This document shows, in pieces, positions 9,860-18,513 of a DNA stretch of 64,000 bases (the stretch's first letter is position 1; each line of letters opens with the position of its first letter). The position numbers were made by a program, and so were the translations under genes. The notes beneath the pieces were generated by a model. The model had not been told where the DNA came from, did not search any database, and saw only the letters and a program-made list of their open reading frames with translations. Origin of the DNA: Devosia sp. 67-54 (GTDB lineage Bacteria > Pseudomonadota > Alphaproteobacteria > Rhizobiales > Devosiaceae); assembly GCF_001899075.1 (NCBI RefSeq), contig NZ_MKVA01000005.1, positions 868,001-932,000 on the forward strand. Reading direction: 5' to 3'.

Positions 9860-12661
9860 ATGGCTATCAAGAGAATGCTGGTGGATGGCATCCACCCGGA
9901 AGAAACCCGGATCGTCGTCACCAACGGTAACCGCCTCGAAGAATTCGATTTCGAATCCCAGAGCCGCCGCCAATTGCGCGGCAACATCTACCTCGCCAAG
10001 GTCACCCGCGTAGAGCCCTCGCTGCAGGCAGCGTTCGTCGAATATGGCGGCAACCGCCACGGCTTCCTGGCGTTCAGCGAAATCCATCCCGACTACTACC
10101 AGATCCCGGTCGCCGACCGCGAGGCGCTGATGCGCGCCGAGGAAGAGGCCGAGCGCGAGGAGCATGCCGCCGAGATCGCCGACGAGCCCGAGCCGGTGCG
10201 CAGCGCCGCCGCCGAGGCGCCGGCCGTTGAGGCGGTGTCGGCGCCGGTCGACAGCGCCGAGGACGATCCGGCCGAGCAGACCGAGAACGCCCCCACCGAG
10301 GCGGATGCCGAGGCCGACCCGCAATCCACCGTGCCCGGGCCGGTCGAAGCCGCCGAAGACGAGGCCGGCGAGGACGACGATCCCGGCCATATCGAGCAGG
10401 CGCCGGCCAACAACGAGCCGGTCGAATCGCTGGGCGGCAGCGGCGATCTGCTGGAAGAGACGCGCGAGCGCCGGCAGCGGCAGCCGCGCCGTCACGCCTA
10501 CAAGATCCAGGAAGTGATCAAGCGCCGGCAGGTGATGCTGGTGCAGGTGGTCAAGGAAGAGCGCGGCAACAAGGGCGCGGCGCTCACCACCTATCTCAGC
10601 CTCGCCGGCCGCTATTCCGTGCTGATGCCCAACACCGCCCGGGGCGGCGGCATCTCGCGCAAGATCACCAACGCCGCCGATCGCAAGCGGCTCAAGGACA
10701 TCGTCGGCGATCTCGAAGTGCCGCAGGGCCAGGGCATCATTCTGCGCACCGCCGGCGCCTCGCGCACCAAGGCCGAGGTCAAGCGCGACTTCGAATACCT
10801 GCAGCGGCTGTGGGAAAGCGTGCGCACGCTGACCCTGCAGTCGACCGCCCCCTGCCTCGTCTACGAGGAAGGCTCGCTGATCAAGCGCACCATCCGCGAC
10901 CTCTATTCCAAGGACATCGACGAGCTGTGGGTCGCGGGCGACGACGCCTACCGCGAAGCCAAGGACTTCATGCGGATGATCATGCCGAGCCACGCCAAGA
11001 ACGTGCAGCTCTACAAGGACGATCAGCCGCTGTTCTCGAAGTACAATGTCGAGGGCCAGCTCGACCAGATGTTCTCGCCGCAGGTCACCCTGCCCTCGGG
11101 CGGCTATCTGGTGATCAACCCCACCGAGGCGCTGGTCTCGATCGACGTGAACTCGGGCCGCTCCACCAAGGAGCACAATATCGAGGACACGGCGCTGCAG
11201 ACCAACCTCGAGGCGGCTGAGGAAGTCGCCCGGCAGCTCCGCCTGCGCGACCTCGCCGGCCTCATCGTCATCGACTTCATCGACATGATCGAGAACCGCT
11301 CCAACCGGGCGGTGGAACGCAAGCTCAAGGACGCGCTGAAGAACGACCGCGCCCGCATCCAGGTCGGCCGCATCAGCCATTTCGGCCTGATGGAAATGAG
11401 CCGGCAGCGCATCCGCTTCGGCGTGGTCGAGAGCTCGACGCACAAATGCCCGACCTGCAACGGCACCGGCCTCGTCCGCTCGGTCGAGAGCGTGGCGCTG
11501 ATGGTCATGCGCAACGTCGAGGACCACGTGCTCAAGAAGCCGGGGCAGTCGATCAACGTCCGCGTGCCGGTGGACGTGGCGCTCTACATCCTCAACTCCA
11601 AGCGCACCACGCTCAACAATCTCGAGGCCAAATACGGCCTCTCGATCACCATCGTCGCCGACGACCATGTCGGCCCGCAGCACTACGCCATCGAGCGCGG
11701 CGAGGCGCGCGCCATTCCCGGCGAGCAGCCGCAGGCGCAGCATGTGCGCGTCGACAGCGCCATCGTCGAGGAGATCGACGACGAGGCGGTCGAGGACGAG
11801 GACGACGAGGAAGCGGACGGCGAGGCCCGCGAGGCGCGCTCCGACGACAATGGCGAGCGCAATGGCCGCCGTCGCCGCCGCCGCCGTGGCGGCCGCGACC
11901 GCGAGCGGGGCGACCGCAACGACCGCCCGCAGCCGGCGCAACTGGCTGAAGCCGACGCCTCCGACGAGGCCGAGGGCGACGGCGAAGACGACGAGGCCGC
12001 GCCGCAGCAGGCCAACGGCAATGGCGCGCATGACGAAAACGGGGATTCCCGCCGCCGTCGCCGCCGCGGCCGCCGCGGTGGCCGCCGCAACCGCCGCGAG
12101 GGCGGCGATGTGGTGAACGGCGATGCCGGCAATGGCGCCGAGGCGCCGGCCGAGGGCGTCGCGGGCATCAGCGAGGAAGGCGCCGAGCGGATTGTCGCCG
12201 CCGTGCTGGCGCAGGACGCGATCGCCGCCGAAGCCGGCGTCGAGCCGGCGATCACGGTGATCGCGGCCGAGGAGGATGCCGGCGAGGACAAGCCGCGCCG
12301 TGCCCGCCGCAGCCGCAAATCGCCCGACGCCGACGCCGCGGTGCAGGACGCCGTGACCGATGGCGCCGAGAACACCGCCCGGCCGCGCAGCCGCTCGCGC
12401 CGCGCCAAGGCCGCGCCTCCCAGCGAGGCGGAGGCGCTCGAAGCCGCCGAGGCGATCGCCGTGATATCGCCCGAGCCGGCGCCCGCGCCCGCTGCGGACG
12501 CAGCGGCGGCGCCCGAGCCGGATCTCCTCGAGGAACGCCCGTCGCGCCCGAAGAAGGAGCTGCCGCCCGACCAGATCGTGGTCAGCTCCTCGGCGCCCGC
12601 CGCAACCGACGAAAAGCCCAAGAAGGCCGGCTGGTGGCAGCGCGGCTTCTTCGGGGGCTGA
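9860..12661 (+). CDS. rne: Ribonuclease E/G family endoribonuclease
   Basis: This 933-residue RNase E is the central endonuclease of mRNA decay and rRNA processing and the degradosome scaffold. The S1-type RNA-binding region begins at RGNIYLAKVTRVEPSLQAAFVEYG and is split by a strongly acidic insertion (about 95-205), a feature of alphaproteobacterial RNase E. Catalytic aspartates sit in SIDVNSG (about 430) and IVIDFIDM (about 470), and the Zn-link motif CPTCNGTG is near 530. The C-terminal 300 residues alternate acidic stretches with Arg-rich blocks typical of disordered scaffold regions. ATG 9860 was chosen over upstream in-frame starts because homology begins there and GGAG precedes it. 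Confidence 0.95.
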   Translation: MAIKRMLVDGIHPEETRIVVTNGNRLEEFDFESQSRRQLRGNIYLAKVTRVEPSLQAAFVEYGGNRHGFLAFSEIHPDYYQIPVADREALMRAEEEAEREEHAAEIADEPEPVRSAAAEAPAVEAVSAPVDSAEDDPAEQTENAPTEADAEADPQSTVPGPVEAAEDEAGEDDDPGHIEQAPANNEPVESLGGSGDLLEETRERRQRQPRRHAYKIQEVIKRRQVMLVQVVKEERGNKGAALTTYLSLAGRYSVLMPNTARGGGISRKITNAADRKRLKDIVGDLEVPQGQGIILRTAGASRTKAEVKRDFEYLQRLWESVRTLTLQSTAPCLVYEEGSLIKRTIRDLYSKDIDELWVAGDDAYREAKDFMRMIMPSHAKNVQLYKDDQPLFSKYNVEGQLDQMFSPQVTLPSGGYLVINPTEALVSIDVNSGRSTKEHNIEDTALQTNLEAAEEVARQLRLRDLAGLIVIDFIDMIENRSNRAVERKLKDALKNDRARIQVGRISHFGLMEMSRQRIRFGVVESSTHKCPTCNGTGLVRSVESVALMVMRNVEDHVLKKPGQSINVRVPVDVALYILNSKRTTLNNLEAKYGLSITIVADDHVGPQHYAIERGEARAIPGEQPQAQHVRVDSAIVEEIDDEAVEDEDDEEADGEAREARSDDNGERNGRRRRRRRGGRDRERGDRNDRPQPAQLAEADASDEAEGDGEDDEAAPQQANGNGAHDENGDSRRRRRRGRRGGRRNRREGGDVVNGDAGNGAEAPAEGVAGISEEGAERIVAAVLAQDAIAAEAGVEPAITVIAAEEDAGEDKPRRARRSRKSPDADAAVQDAVTDGAENTARPRSRSRRAKAAPPSEAEALEAAEAIAVISPEPAPAPAADAAAAPEPDLLEERPSRPKKELPPDQIVVSSSAPAATDEKPKKAGWWQRGFFGG

Positions 12662-12669
12662 TCGGACAG

Positions 12670-12697
12670 GGGCGGCTTCCGGGCCGCCCTTTTCTTT
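12670..12697 (+). terminator. intrinsic terminator of rne
   Basis: Nine bases after the stop codon is a perfect seven-pair GC stem (GGGCGGC / GCCGCCC, loop TTCCGG) followed by TTTTCTTT. This is a textbook rho-independent terminator. Confidence 0.88.
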
Positions 12698-12724
12698 GCC
12701 CGCACTGAGCCGGCCGGCTATGCT
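12696..12724 (+). promoter_or_regulatory. candidate promoter of the WYL regulator gene
   Basis: TTGCCC (12696-12701) and TATGCT (12719-12724) are 17 bp apart. The -10 ends six bases before the ATG at 12731 and no Shine-Dalgarno is visible, so the transcript may be leaderless. The -35 touches the T-run of the rne terminator. Confidence 0.3.
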
Positions 12725-12730
12725 GGCCCG

Positions 12731-13450
12731 ATGTCCCGCACCGAACGCCTGCTCGATTTGCTGCAGATCCTGCGCCGCCATCGCGCGCCGGTGTCGGGGG
12801 CAACGCTCGCGGCCGAGCTCGACGTGTCGATCCGCACGCTCTATCGCGACATCGCGACGCTGCAGGGCCAGGGCGCCGAGATCGACGGCGAGCCTGGCCT
12901 CGGCTACGTGCTGAAGCCCGGCTTCATGCTGCCGCCGCTGATGTTCTCGATTGACGAGCTGGAAGCGCTGGTGATCGGCATGCAATGGGCGCGCCGGCAG
13001 GACGACGACCGCCGCCTCAGCCAGGCCGCCGCCAACACCCTCAGCAAGATCGCCGCCGTGCTGCCCGACGAATTGCGGCGCGAGCTCGATGCCGGCACGC
13101 TCTACGTGCCCAACCGCCGCAATCTGCCGGTGCAGGTCGACTCGTCGCTGCTGCGCGACGCCATCCGCAAGGAAATCAAGCTGCGGATCGGCTATCGCGA
13201 CGATGCCGGGCGCGAAACCGAGCGCATCATCTGGCCGTTCGTCATCGGCTTTTTCGAGCAGCACAAGGTGGTCGGCGCGTGGTGCGAGCTGCGCGAGGAT
13301 TACCGGCATTTCCGGCTCGACCGCATCGCCTCGGCGGCCGCCACCGGCGAGCGCGCGCCGCGCCGCCGCCACGCGATGCTCAAGGAGTGGCGCGAGAAGA
13401 TGGATCTCGAGCGCGCCCGCTGGCAGCGCGAGGCCGCTGCCAGAAACTGA
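12731..13450 (+). CDS. YafY-type transcriptional regulator (HTH plus WYL domain)
   Basis: This 239-residue DNA-binding protein has an N-terminal winged helix-turn-helix (about 5-60, with SGATLAAELDVSIRTLYRDIATL) and a C-terminal WYL-type domain (about 135-225, with the conserved GxWCELREDYRHFRLDRI segment). WYL domains sense nucleic acids or small ligands; the ligand here is unknown. The next gene, 48 bases downstream on the same strand, encodes a VOC protein. YafY-type regulators are often found next to such genes, so this one may regulate its neighbour and itself. Confidence 0.85.
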   Translation: MSRTERLLDLLQILRRHRAPVSGATLAAELDVSIRTLYRDIATLQGQGAEIDGEPGLGYVLKPGFMLPPLMFSIDELEALVIGMQWARRQDDDRRLSQAAANTLSKIAAVLPDELRRELDAGTLYVPNRRNLPVQVDSSLLRDAIRKEIKLRIGYRDDAGRETERIIWPFVIGFFEQHKVVGAWCELREDYRHFRLDRIASAAATGERAPRRRHAMLKEWREKMDLERARWQREAAARN

Positions 13451-13498
13451 CAGCCGGCGGGTGCATCAGAGGGGCGTTCCAGCCACGGAGTACCCCCG

Positions 13499-13864
13499 AT
13501 GACCCACCCGAACTTCATTCTCGCCTATGTCGCCAGCGCGCCAAGAAGCGCCGCGCTCTACAGCCAATTGCTCGAGGCGCAGCCGGTCGAAGCCTCGCCC
13601 GGCTGGGCCCTGTTCGCGCTACCCAACGGCCTCGCGCTCGGGCTGTGGAGCCGCGACGAGGTCGAGCCGCGCGCCACCCTGCCCGGCGGCACCGAGATCG
13701 GCTTTCCGGTCGAGAACGACGCTGCGGTGACGGCAACGCGCGACGCCTGGGCCGGCCTCGGCCTCAAGATCCTGCAGGAGCCGACCCGCATGGATTTCGG
13801 CTACACCTTCACCGCCGCCGACCCCGACGGCCACCGGCTGCGCGTGTTCGCGCCGGCGGCCTAA
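13499..13864 (+). CDS. VOC-superfamily (glyoxalase/bleomycin-resistance fold) protein
   Basis: This 121-residue protein consists of one vicinal-oxygen-chelate domain: two beta-alpha-beta-beta-beta modules, ending in the characteristic YTFTAADPDGHRLRVFAP strand-turn-strand. Such proteins dimerise and either bind a drug-like ligand or hold a metal for catalysis. The substrate cannot be told. The start is ATG 13499 with CGGAG nine bases upstream. It lies in a likely operon with the WYL regulator, and its 3' end overlaps the stop of the convergent membrane protein gene by four bases. Confidence 0.78.
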   Translation: MTHPNFILAYVASAPRSAALYSQLLEAQPVEASPGWALFALPNGLALGLWSRDEVEPRATLPGGTEIGFPVENDAAVTATRDAWAGLGLKILQEPTRMDFGYTFTAADPDGHRLRVFAPAA

Positions 13865-15288
13865 TCCGGCGCGGCGCCGCGCACGTCGATCACCGCCACG
13901 GCATCGGCATAGAGCCGGTGCCACCCCGGCATCGCCGCCATCGCCGCCGCCAGCGGCGTCCCGGGGGTGAGCATGGTCCAGCCGACGTCGTTGTCCGCGA
14001 GCACGGCGGCGACGTCGGCCGGCCGGCCGGCGAGCAGCGTGTTGTAGCGGTCGAGGAAGGCGTCGCCGTAAAGCTCGGCGCGCGAGTCGATGTAGGGCGC
14101 GATGCCCGCCCGGATGAGGTAGCCGCCGAACTCGTAGGCGTTGAGGACGTGCTGCGTCCGCAGCGCGGGCGGCACCGCGGCGATCGCCGCCGCCGGGTCG
14201 CGCCCGGTCACCGGCGCGGCGATCGGCAGCAGCAACCGCAGCGTGGCCAGCAGCGCCACCGGCAGCAGCACCCACGCCGTCCCGCCGGCCGGCATCCGCC
14301 CCGTCCGGCCGAGCGCCGCGGCGATCGGCTCGGCCAGCAGCAAAATCCCCAGCAGCCCCAGCAGCATTTCGTGCCGTTCGGTCCTGATGCTCAGCGCCAG
14401 CAGGCCGAGCAGCAGCAGCCAGCGGATCCAGCCGATCCGGGGGCGCCGCAGCAGCCAGAACACCGCGAAGGCCAGCACCACCACATGCAGCGGTTGCACC
14501 GCATCGAAGCGCAGCGGCGACCATTCGCCGATGCCCTGCACATTGTGCATCGCCAGCAGCCGGATCGGCTGCAGCAGCCCGTCGAGGCCGAACGGCGTGC
14601 ACAGCGCCGCCGCCACCGCGGCCGCCGCGAACAGCAGCCAGCCGCCGAGCGCGCGGCGATCCTCGAGCACCGCCTCCAGCGCGAACGGCGCGATCACCGC
14701 GATGCCGGCAAGGAAGCTGCCGTGCATATTGGCCCACAGCACCATCGCTGCCAGCAGGCCCCACGCCGGCCGCCGCCGTTCCCGGCGGGCGGCCAGCAGT
14801 CCCCCGAACCACACTACCATCACCGGCAGCACCAGGATATGCGGGCGCGCCAGCAGATGCGGCGCGAACAGCGCCAGCCCCGCAAGCAGCGTCAGCGCCA
14901 GCGGCAAGCCGCTCAGCGACCGCCCCGCCTCCCGCGCCAGCAGCCAGGTCGCGAGCCCGAACGCCGCCGCCGTCAGCAGCATCACGCCCGGCCAGCCGGC
15001 AGCGGCAAAGCCCAGGCTGAGCAGCACCTCCGACAGCCATTCATGCGCCACCCAGGGCTGCCCGGCGAAGGTGTAGGAGAACGGGTCGACATGCGGCACG
15101 GCCCGATGCGCCAGGATCCAGTCGCCGGCGCTCAGATGCCACCAGGTGTCGCCGTCGTTGAGCAGGTTGAGCGGCCACAGCACCAGCGCGAAGACGGCGA
15201 GCGCGAGCAGCGCCGGCTCCTGCCCCGCCGCCCAGCGCAGCAGGCCGCGGCGCGACGCGGGTCCCGTCGATGCCGGTGAAGACTCCAT
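13861..15288 (-). CDS. Polytopic membrane protein, possibly GT-C-like
   Basis: This 475-residue protein has roughly ten to twelve hydrophobic segments. It starts with a short soluble tail, then the motif NDGDTWWHLSAGDWILAH just after the first membrane span, followed by alternating helices and a C-terminal soluble segment of about 100 residues (YEFGGYLIRAGIAPYIDSRAELY). An acidic DTWWH-type loop after the first helix recalls GT-C glycosyltransferases that use lipid-linked sugars, but no diagnostic motif settles it. It would sit in the inner membrane. No operon partner is evident; the aminotransferase upstream ends 35 bases away on the same strand. Confidence 0.6.
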   Translation of the reverse strand: MESSPASTGPASRRGLLRWAAGQEPALLALAVFALVLWPLNLLNDGDTWWHLSAGDWILAHRAVPHVDPFSYTFAGQPWVAHEWLSEVLLSLGFAAAGWPGVMLLTAAAFGLATWLLAREAGRSLSGLPLALTLLAGLALFAPHLLARPHILVLPVMVVWFGGLLAARRERRRPAWGLLAAMVLWANMHGSFLAGIAVIAPFALEAVLEDRRALGGWLLFAAAAVAAALCTPFGLDGLLQPIRLLAMHNVQGIGEWSPLRFDAVQPLHVVVLAFAVFWLLRRPRIGWIRWLLLLGLLALSIRTERHEMLLGLLGILLLAEPIAAALGRTGRMPAGGTAWVLLPVALLATLRLLLPIAAPVTGRDPAAAIAAVPPALRTQHVLNAYEFGGYLIRAGIAPYIDSRAELYGDAFLDRYNTLLAGRPADVAAVLADNDVGWTMLTPGTPLAAAMAAMPGWHRLYADAVAVIDVRGAAPD

Positions 15289-15323
15289 CGCCCGCAGCCT
15301 AGCCGGGCGGCCTTAACCTCGGC

Positions 15324-16469
15324 CTAAGCCTTGAGGAACCGCCGCAGCCGCTCCAGCGCCTTGTCCATGGTCTCGCGGCTGCCGGCATAGGAGAAGCGCA
15401 CATAGCGGCCGCCGTTCACCCGGTCGAAATCGACGCCGGGGCTCGCCGCGACGCCCGCCTCGGCCAGCATGCGCTTGCAGAAGGCCAGCGAGTCGTTGGT
15501 GAAGCGGCTGGCGTCGGCATAGGCGTAGAAGGCGCCGTCGCCTTCATCGACGCCGAAGCCGAGCGCCCGCAGCCCCTCGGTCAGCAGCGGCCGGTTGGCC
15601 GCGTAATGGGCCTTCTGCGCCTCGGCATAATCGCGCTCGCCCAGCGCCGCGGTCGCTGCCACCTGGCTCAGCGTCGGCGCCGCGATGAACAGATTCTGCT
15701 GCAGGATCTGGGTGCGCCTGAGGATGTCGTCGGGCAGCACCATCCAGCCGATGCGCCAGCCGGTCATGCAGTAATATTTCGAGAAGCTGTTGATCACGAT
15801 GGCGTCGCGGGTGAACTCCAGCGCGCTCACCGACGGCCCGCGATAGTCGAGCCCGTGATAGATCTCGTCGGAGATGAAGCGCACGCCGAGCCGGGCGCAA
15901 ACGGCGACGATCTCGCCCAATTGCGTCCGATCCACCGCCGCCCCGGTCGGGTTGGCGGGCGAGGCCAGCAGCAGCCCGGCGAACGGCTCACGCGCATGCG
16001 CCGCGGCGATCGCCGCTGGCGTCAGGTGCCAGCCTTCGGCGGCGCTCACCGGAATTTCCACCGGCCGGTAGCCCATGCCGTAGAGCGTGTTGAGATAGGC
16101 GGTATAGCCCGGCCGCGTCACCGCGATCTTGGCCCCGGGTGCAAAGCCGCCGAGGAACGCCAGGATGAAGCCCGACGACGAGCTCATGGTGGCGATGATC
16201 GAGTCCTCGCTCACTGCCACGCCGTGCTGCTCGCGATAGTAGCGGGCGAGCGCCGCCCGCAGCGCCGGCATGCCGGCGAAATGCGTGTAGCGCTGCGGCC
16301 CGTCGAGCACGCCGCGCACCGCCTCGATCACCCGGGGCGCCGGCGGCGCGGCGGGCTGCCCCTGCTCGAGGAAGGCGATGTCGCGCCCCTCTGCCTCGAG
16401 CGCGCGGGCCAGCGCGTTGATCTCGAGGCCATGGAACGGCTCCATGCCGGCGGCGGTCGGGCTGGTCAT
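15324..16469 (-). CDS. Class I/II pyridoxal-phosphate aminotransferase
   Basis: This 381-residue fold-type I aminotransferase is related to aspartate/aromatic aminotransferases. Visible landmarks are SPANPTGA (about 183-190), the DEIYHGLDY segment with its cofactor-binding Asp and Tyr, NSFSKYYCMTGWRIGW with the Schiff-base lysine, and a C-terminal arginine in GRYVRFSYAGS that would bind the substrate carboxylate. The exact amino acid substrate is not predictable. Start ATG 16469 is the outermost; ATG 16445 is possible. Confidence 0.88.
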   Translation of the reverse strand: MTSPTAAGMEPFHGLEINALARALEAEGRDIAFLEQGQPAAPPAPRVIEAVRGVLDGPQRYTHFAGMPALRAALARYYREQHGVAVSEDSIIATMSSSSGFILAFLGGFAPGAKIAVTRPGYTAYLNTLYGMGYRPVEIPVSAAEGWHLTPAAIAAAHAREPFAGLLLASPANPTGAAVDRTQLGEIVAVCARLGVRFISDEIYHGLDYRGPSVSALEFTRDAIVINSFSKYYCMTGWRIGWMVLPDDILRRTQILQQNLFIAAPTLSQVAATAALGERDYAEAQKAHYAANRPLLTEGLRALGFGVDEGDGAFYAYADASRFTNDSLAFCKRMLAEAGVAASPGVDFDRVNGGRYVRFSYAGSRETMDKALERLRRFLKA

Positions 16470-16603
16470 AACTTCGTCGTCTTCGCTGGCGATGAGGGCA
16501 TTCGCCTAGCGTCCCCGGTCAAATCTCTCAACACAAATTGATTTCCGGCGCGGCGCCGTGTCTATCGTCGCGGTGCTAGCATCCGCCGGCCGGAGGGAAT
16601 TCG

Positions 16604-17461
16604 ATGTCGCGCCTGAGCCTTGTCCTCGTGCTGTTGGTCGGCCTGCTGGCCGGCGGCCTCGGTTCGCTGCTGCTGCGCAGCGGCGCCGACCAGACCGAGC
16701 TCAAGGCCGCCATCGCCGAAGTGCTGGCGCAGCAGGACAAGCCGAAGGCCGCCGCGGCGCTCGATCCGGCGGCGGTCAACAAGCTCATCGAGGACTATCT
16801 GATGAGCGATCCGACCATCCTCACCCGGATGACCGATAAGCTCGACGCGGAGCGGCAGGTCGCGTCCCGCGCGGCGATGAAGAGCCAGCTCGACGCCCAC
16901 GCCGCCGAGATCTATCAGGCCGCCGACAACGTCGTGCTCGGCAACCCCAAGGGCGACGTGACGCTGGTCGAGATGTTCGACTACAATTGCAGCTATTGCC
17001 GCGGCGCCCTGCCCGACCTCGCGACGCTGATGGCCGAAGACCCCAACCTCAAGGTCATCCTCAAGCAGTTCCCGATCCTTTCGGACGGCTCGGTCGACGC
17101 CGCCCGCATCGCCGTGCTGGTGGGCGAGGATCCGAAGATCAACTATTGGGACTTCCACCGGAAAATGTTCGCCGAGCGCGGCGAGGTCGGCGCCAGCCAG
17201 GCGCTGCAGGTGGCCGAGCAGGTGGGCGGCAACCGCGCCGAGCTGATGCTCGACATGAACGGCAAGAAGGCCACCGACGCCATCCAGGCCACCTACAAGC
17301 TGGCCAAGGCGCTCAACATCGGCGGCACCCCCACCTACATCCTGGGCGACGAGATGATCCCGGGCGCCGTCCCCATCGACCAGCTCCGCGCCAAGATCGC
17401 CAATCTGCGCGCCTGCGGCTCCACATTGTGCCCGGCGGCGGCCCCGATTCCGGCCGGCTGA
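16604..17461 (+). CDS. DsbA-family thiol:disulfide oxidoreductase
   Basis: This 285-residue exported thioredoxin-fold protein has an N-terminal hydrophobic signal or anchor (about 4-24), a helical dimerisation-type region with an Asp-rich 'LIEDYLMSDP' helix (about 57-105), and a DsbA-like domain (about 110-275). The active-site CSYC is at residues 129-132 and the cis-proline loop is GGTPTYI. The N-terminal helical extension resembles DsbG/ScsC-type or 'Com1-like' proteins, so isomerase as well as oxidase activity is possible. GGAGGG seven bases ahead of ATG 16604 sets the start. It precedes aroQ-accB-accC as in other Hyphomicrobiales. Confidence 0.88.
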   Translation: MSRLSLVLVLLVGLLAGGLGSLLLRSGADQTELKAAIAEVLAQQDKPKAAAALDPAAVNKLIEDYLMSDPTILTRMTDKLDAERQVASRAAMKSQLDAHAAEIYQAADNVVLGNPKGDVTLVEMFDYNCSYCRGALPDLATLMAEDPNLKVILKQFPILSDGSVDAARIAVLVGEDPKINYWDFHRKMFAERGEVGASQALQVAEQVGGNRAELMLDMNGKKATDAIQATYKLAKALNIGGTPTYILGDEMIPGAVPIDQLRAKIANLRACGSTLCPAAAPIPAG

Positions 17462-17532
17462 GCCGGATTCCCGTGCAATTCTGAACGGTCCGCTTGCACC
17501 CGCACGTCCCGGCAGTGCACAACGCCGAAACC

Positions 17533-17973
17533 ATGGCCAAGCGTATCCTCGTCATCAACGGCCCCAACCTCAACATGTTGGGTATCCGCGAGCCCCAGAC
17601 CTACGGCACGCAGACGCTGGCCGACATCGAGGCCATGTGCAAGGCCGAGGGCAAGCGCCTCGGGCTCACGGTCGAGTGCCGGCAGACCAATCGCGAAGGC
17701 GAAATCTGCGAGTGGATCCAGGCGGCCTACGGCAAGGCGCACGGCATCGTGCTCAATCCGGCCGGCTATTCCCACACCTCCGTCGCCATCCGCGACGCCA
17801 TCAGCGCCGTCGCCATTCCGACCATCGAGGTCCACCTCAGCAATATCCATGCGCGGGAGGAATTCCGCCACTTTTCCTATGTTTCTGCGGTCGCGATCGG
17901 GGTGATTTGCGGCCTCGGCGCGGCGGGGTATAGGCTGGCGCTCGAAGCTTTGGCCGAACGGCTGGGCGCCTGA
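17533..17973 (+). CDS. aroQ: 3-dehydroquinate dehydratase, type II
   Basis: This 146-residue type II dehydroquinase converts 3-dehydroquinate to 3-dehydroshikimate in the shikimate pathway. The N-terminal ILVINGPNLNMLG, the catalytic Tyr24 in REPQTYG, and the IEVHLSNIHAREEFRH block with the catalytic histidine are all present. It lies between the dsbA-like gene and accB, the usual arrangement in this order. ATG 17533 fits the family start; the in-frame extension to 17494 does not. Confidence 0.95.
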   Translation: MAKRILVINGPNLNMLGIREPQTYGTQTLADIEAMCKAEGKRLGLTVECRQTNREGEICEWIQAAYGKAHGIVLNPAGYSHTSVAIRDAISAVAIPTIEVHLSNIHAREEFRHFSYVSAVAIGVICGLGAAGYRLALEALAERLGA

Positions 17974-18015
17974 ACCGAACCCGAAGAAGAAAACGTGCCC
18001 AAGGGAGGCAAATCG

Positions 18016-18513
18016 ATGACCAAGGACGCTCCGGCAGATCAGGCCCTGATCGAGGCCATCGCCAAGCTGCTCAACGAGCAGAACCTGGCCGAGATCGAGA
18101 TCGAGCGCGAAGATCTGCGCGTCCGCGTCACCCGTACCTATGCCAATTCCGGCGTGCAGCAGGTGATGGTGCCCGCTCCGGCGCCCATGGCGATGGCCGC
18201 TCCCGCCGCGGCGCCCTCCGCCCCGGCCGGGTCCGCCGCCAAGGCCGCCGCCGCGCCGGCCGACGACCTCGCCTCCAACCCCAATGCGCTGACCTCGCCG
18301 ATGGTGGGCACCGCCTATCTGTCGCCCGAGCCGGGCAAGCCGACCTTCGTGTCGGTGGGCTCGAAGGTCTCGGAGGGCCAGACCATCCTCATCATCGAGG
18401 CGATGAAGACGATGAACCAGATCCCGGCGCACAAATCCGGCACCGTCTCGCGCATCCTCGTCACCGACGCCGCGCCGGTCGAATACGGCCAGCCGCTCGC
18501 GGTCATCGACTGA
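18016..18513 (+). CDS. accB: Biotin carboxyl carrier protein of acetyl-CoA carboxylase
   Basis: This 165-residue carrier subunit of acetyl-CoA carboxylase performs the first committed step of fatty-acid synthesis. An N-terminal helical region (about 1-45) leads into an Ala/Pro-rich linker (50-90) and the biotinyl domain (95-165). The modified lysine is Lys131 in IIEAMKTMN. GGGAGG at 18003-18008 precedes ATG 18016. The stop codon overlaps the accC start by one base (TGATG), indicating coupled translation. Confidence 0.95.
   Translation: MTKDAPADQALIEAIAKLLNEQNLAEIEIEREDLRVRVTRTYANSGVQQVMVPAPAPMAMAAPAAAPSAPAGSAAKAAAAPADDLASNPNALTSPMVGTAYLSPEPGKPTFVSVGSKVSEGQTILIIEAMKTMNQIPAHKSGTVSRILVTDAAPVEYGQPLAVID

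Noticed and set aside
9770-13372. A 1,200-residue open frame on the minus strand opposite rne
   Set aside because: It spans RNase E, a terminator and a regulator gene on the other strand, and has no protein-like composition.
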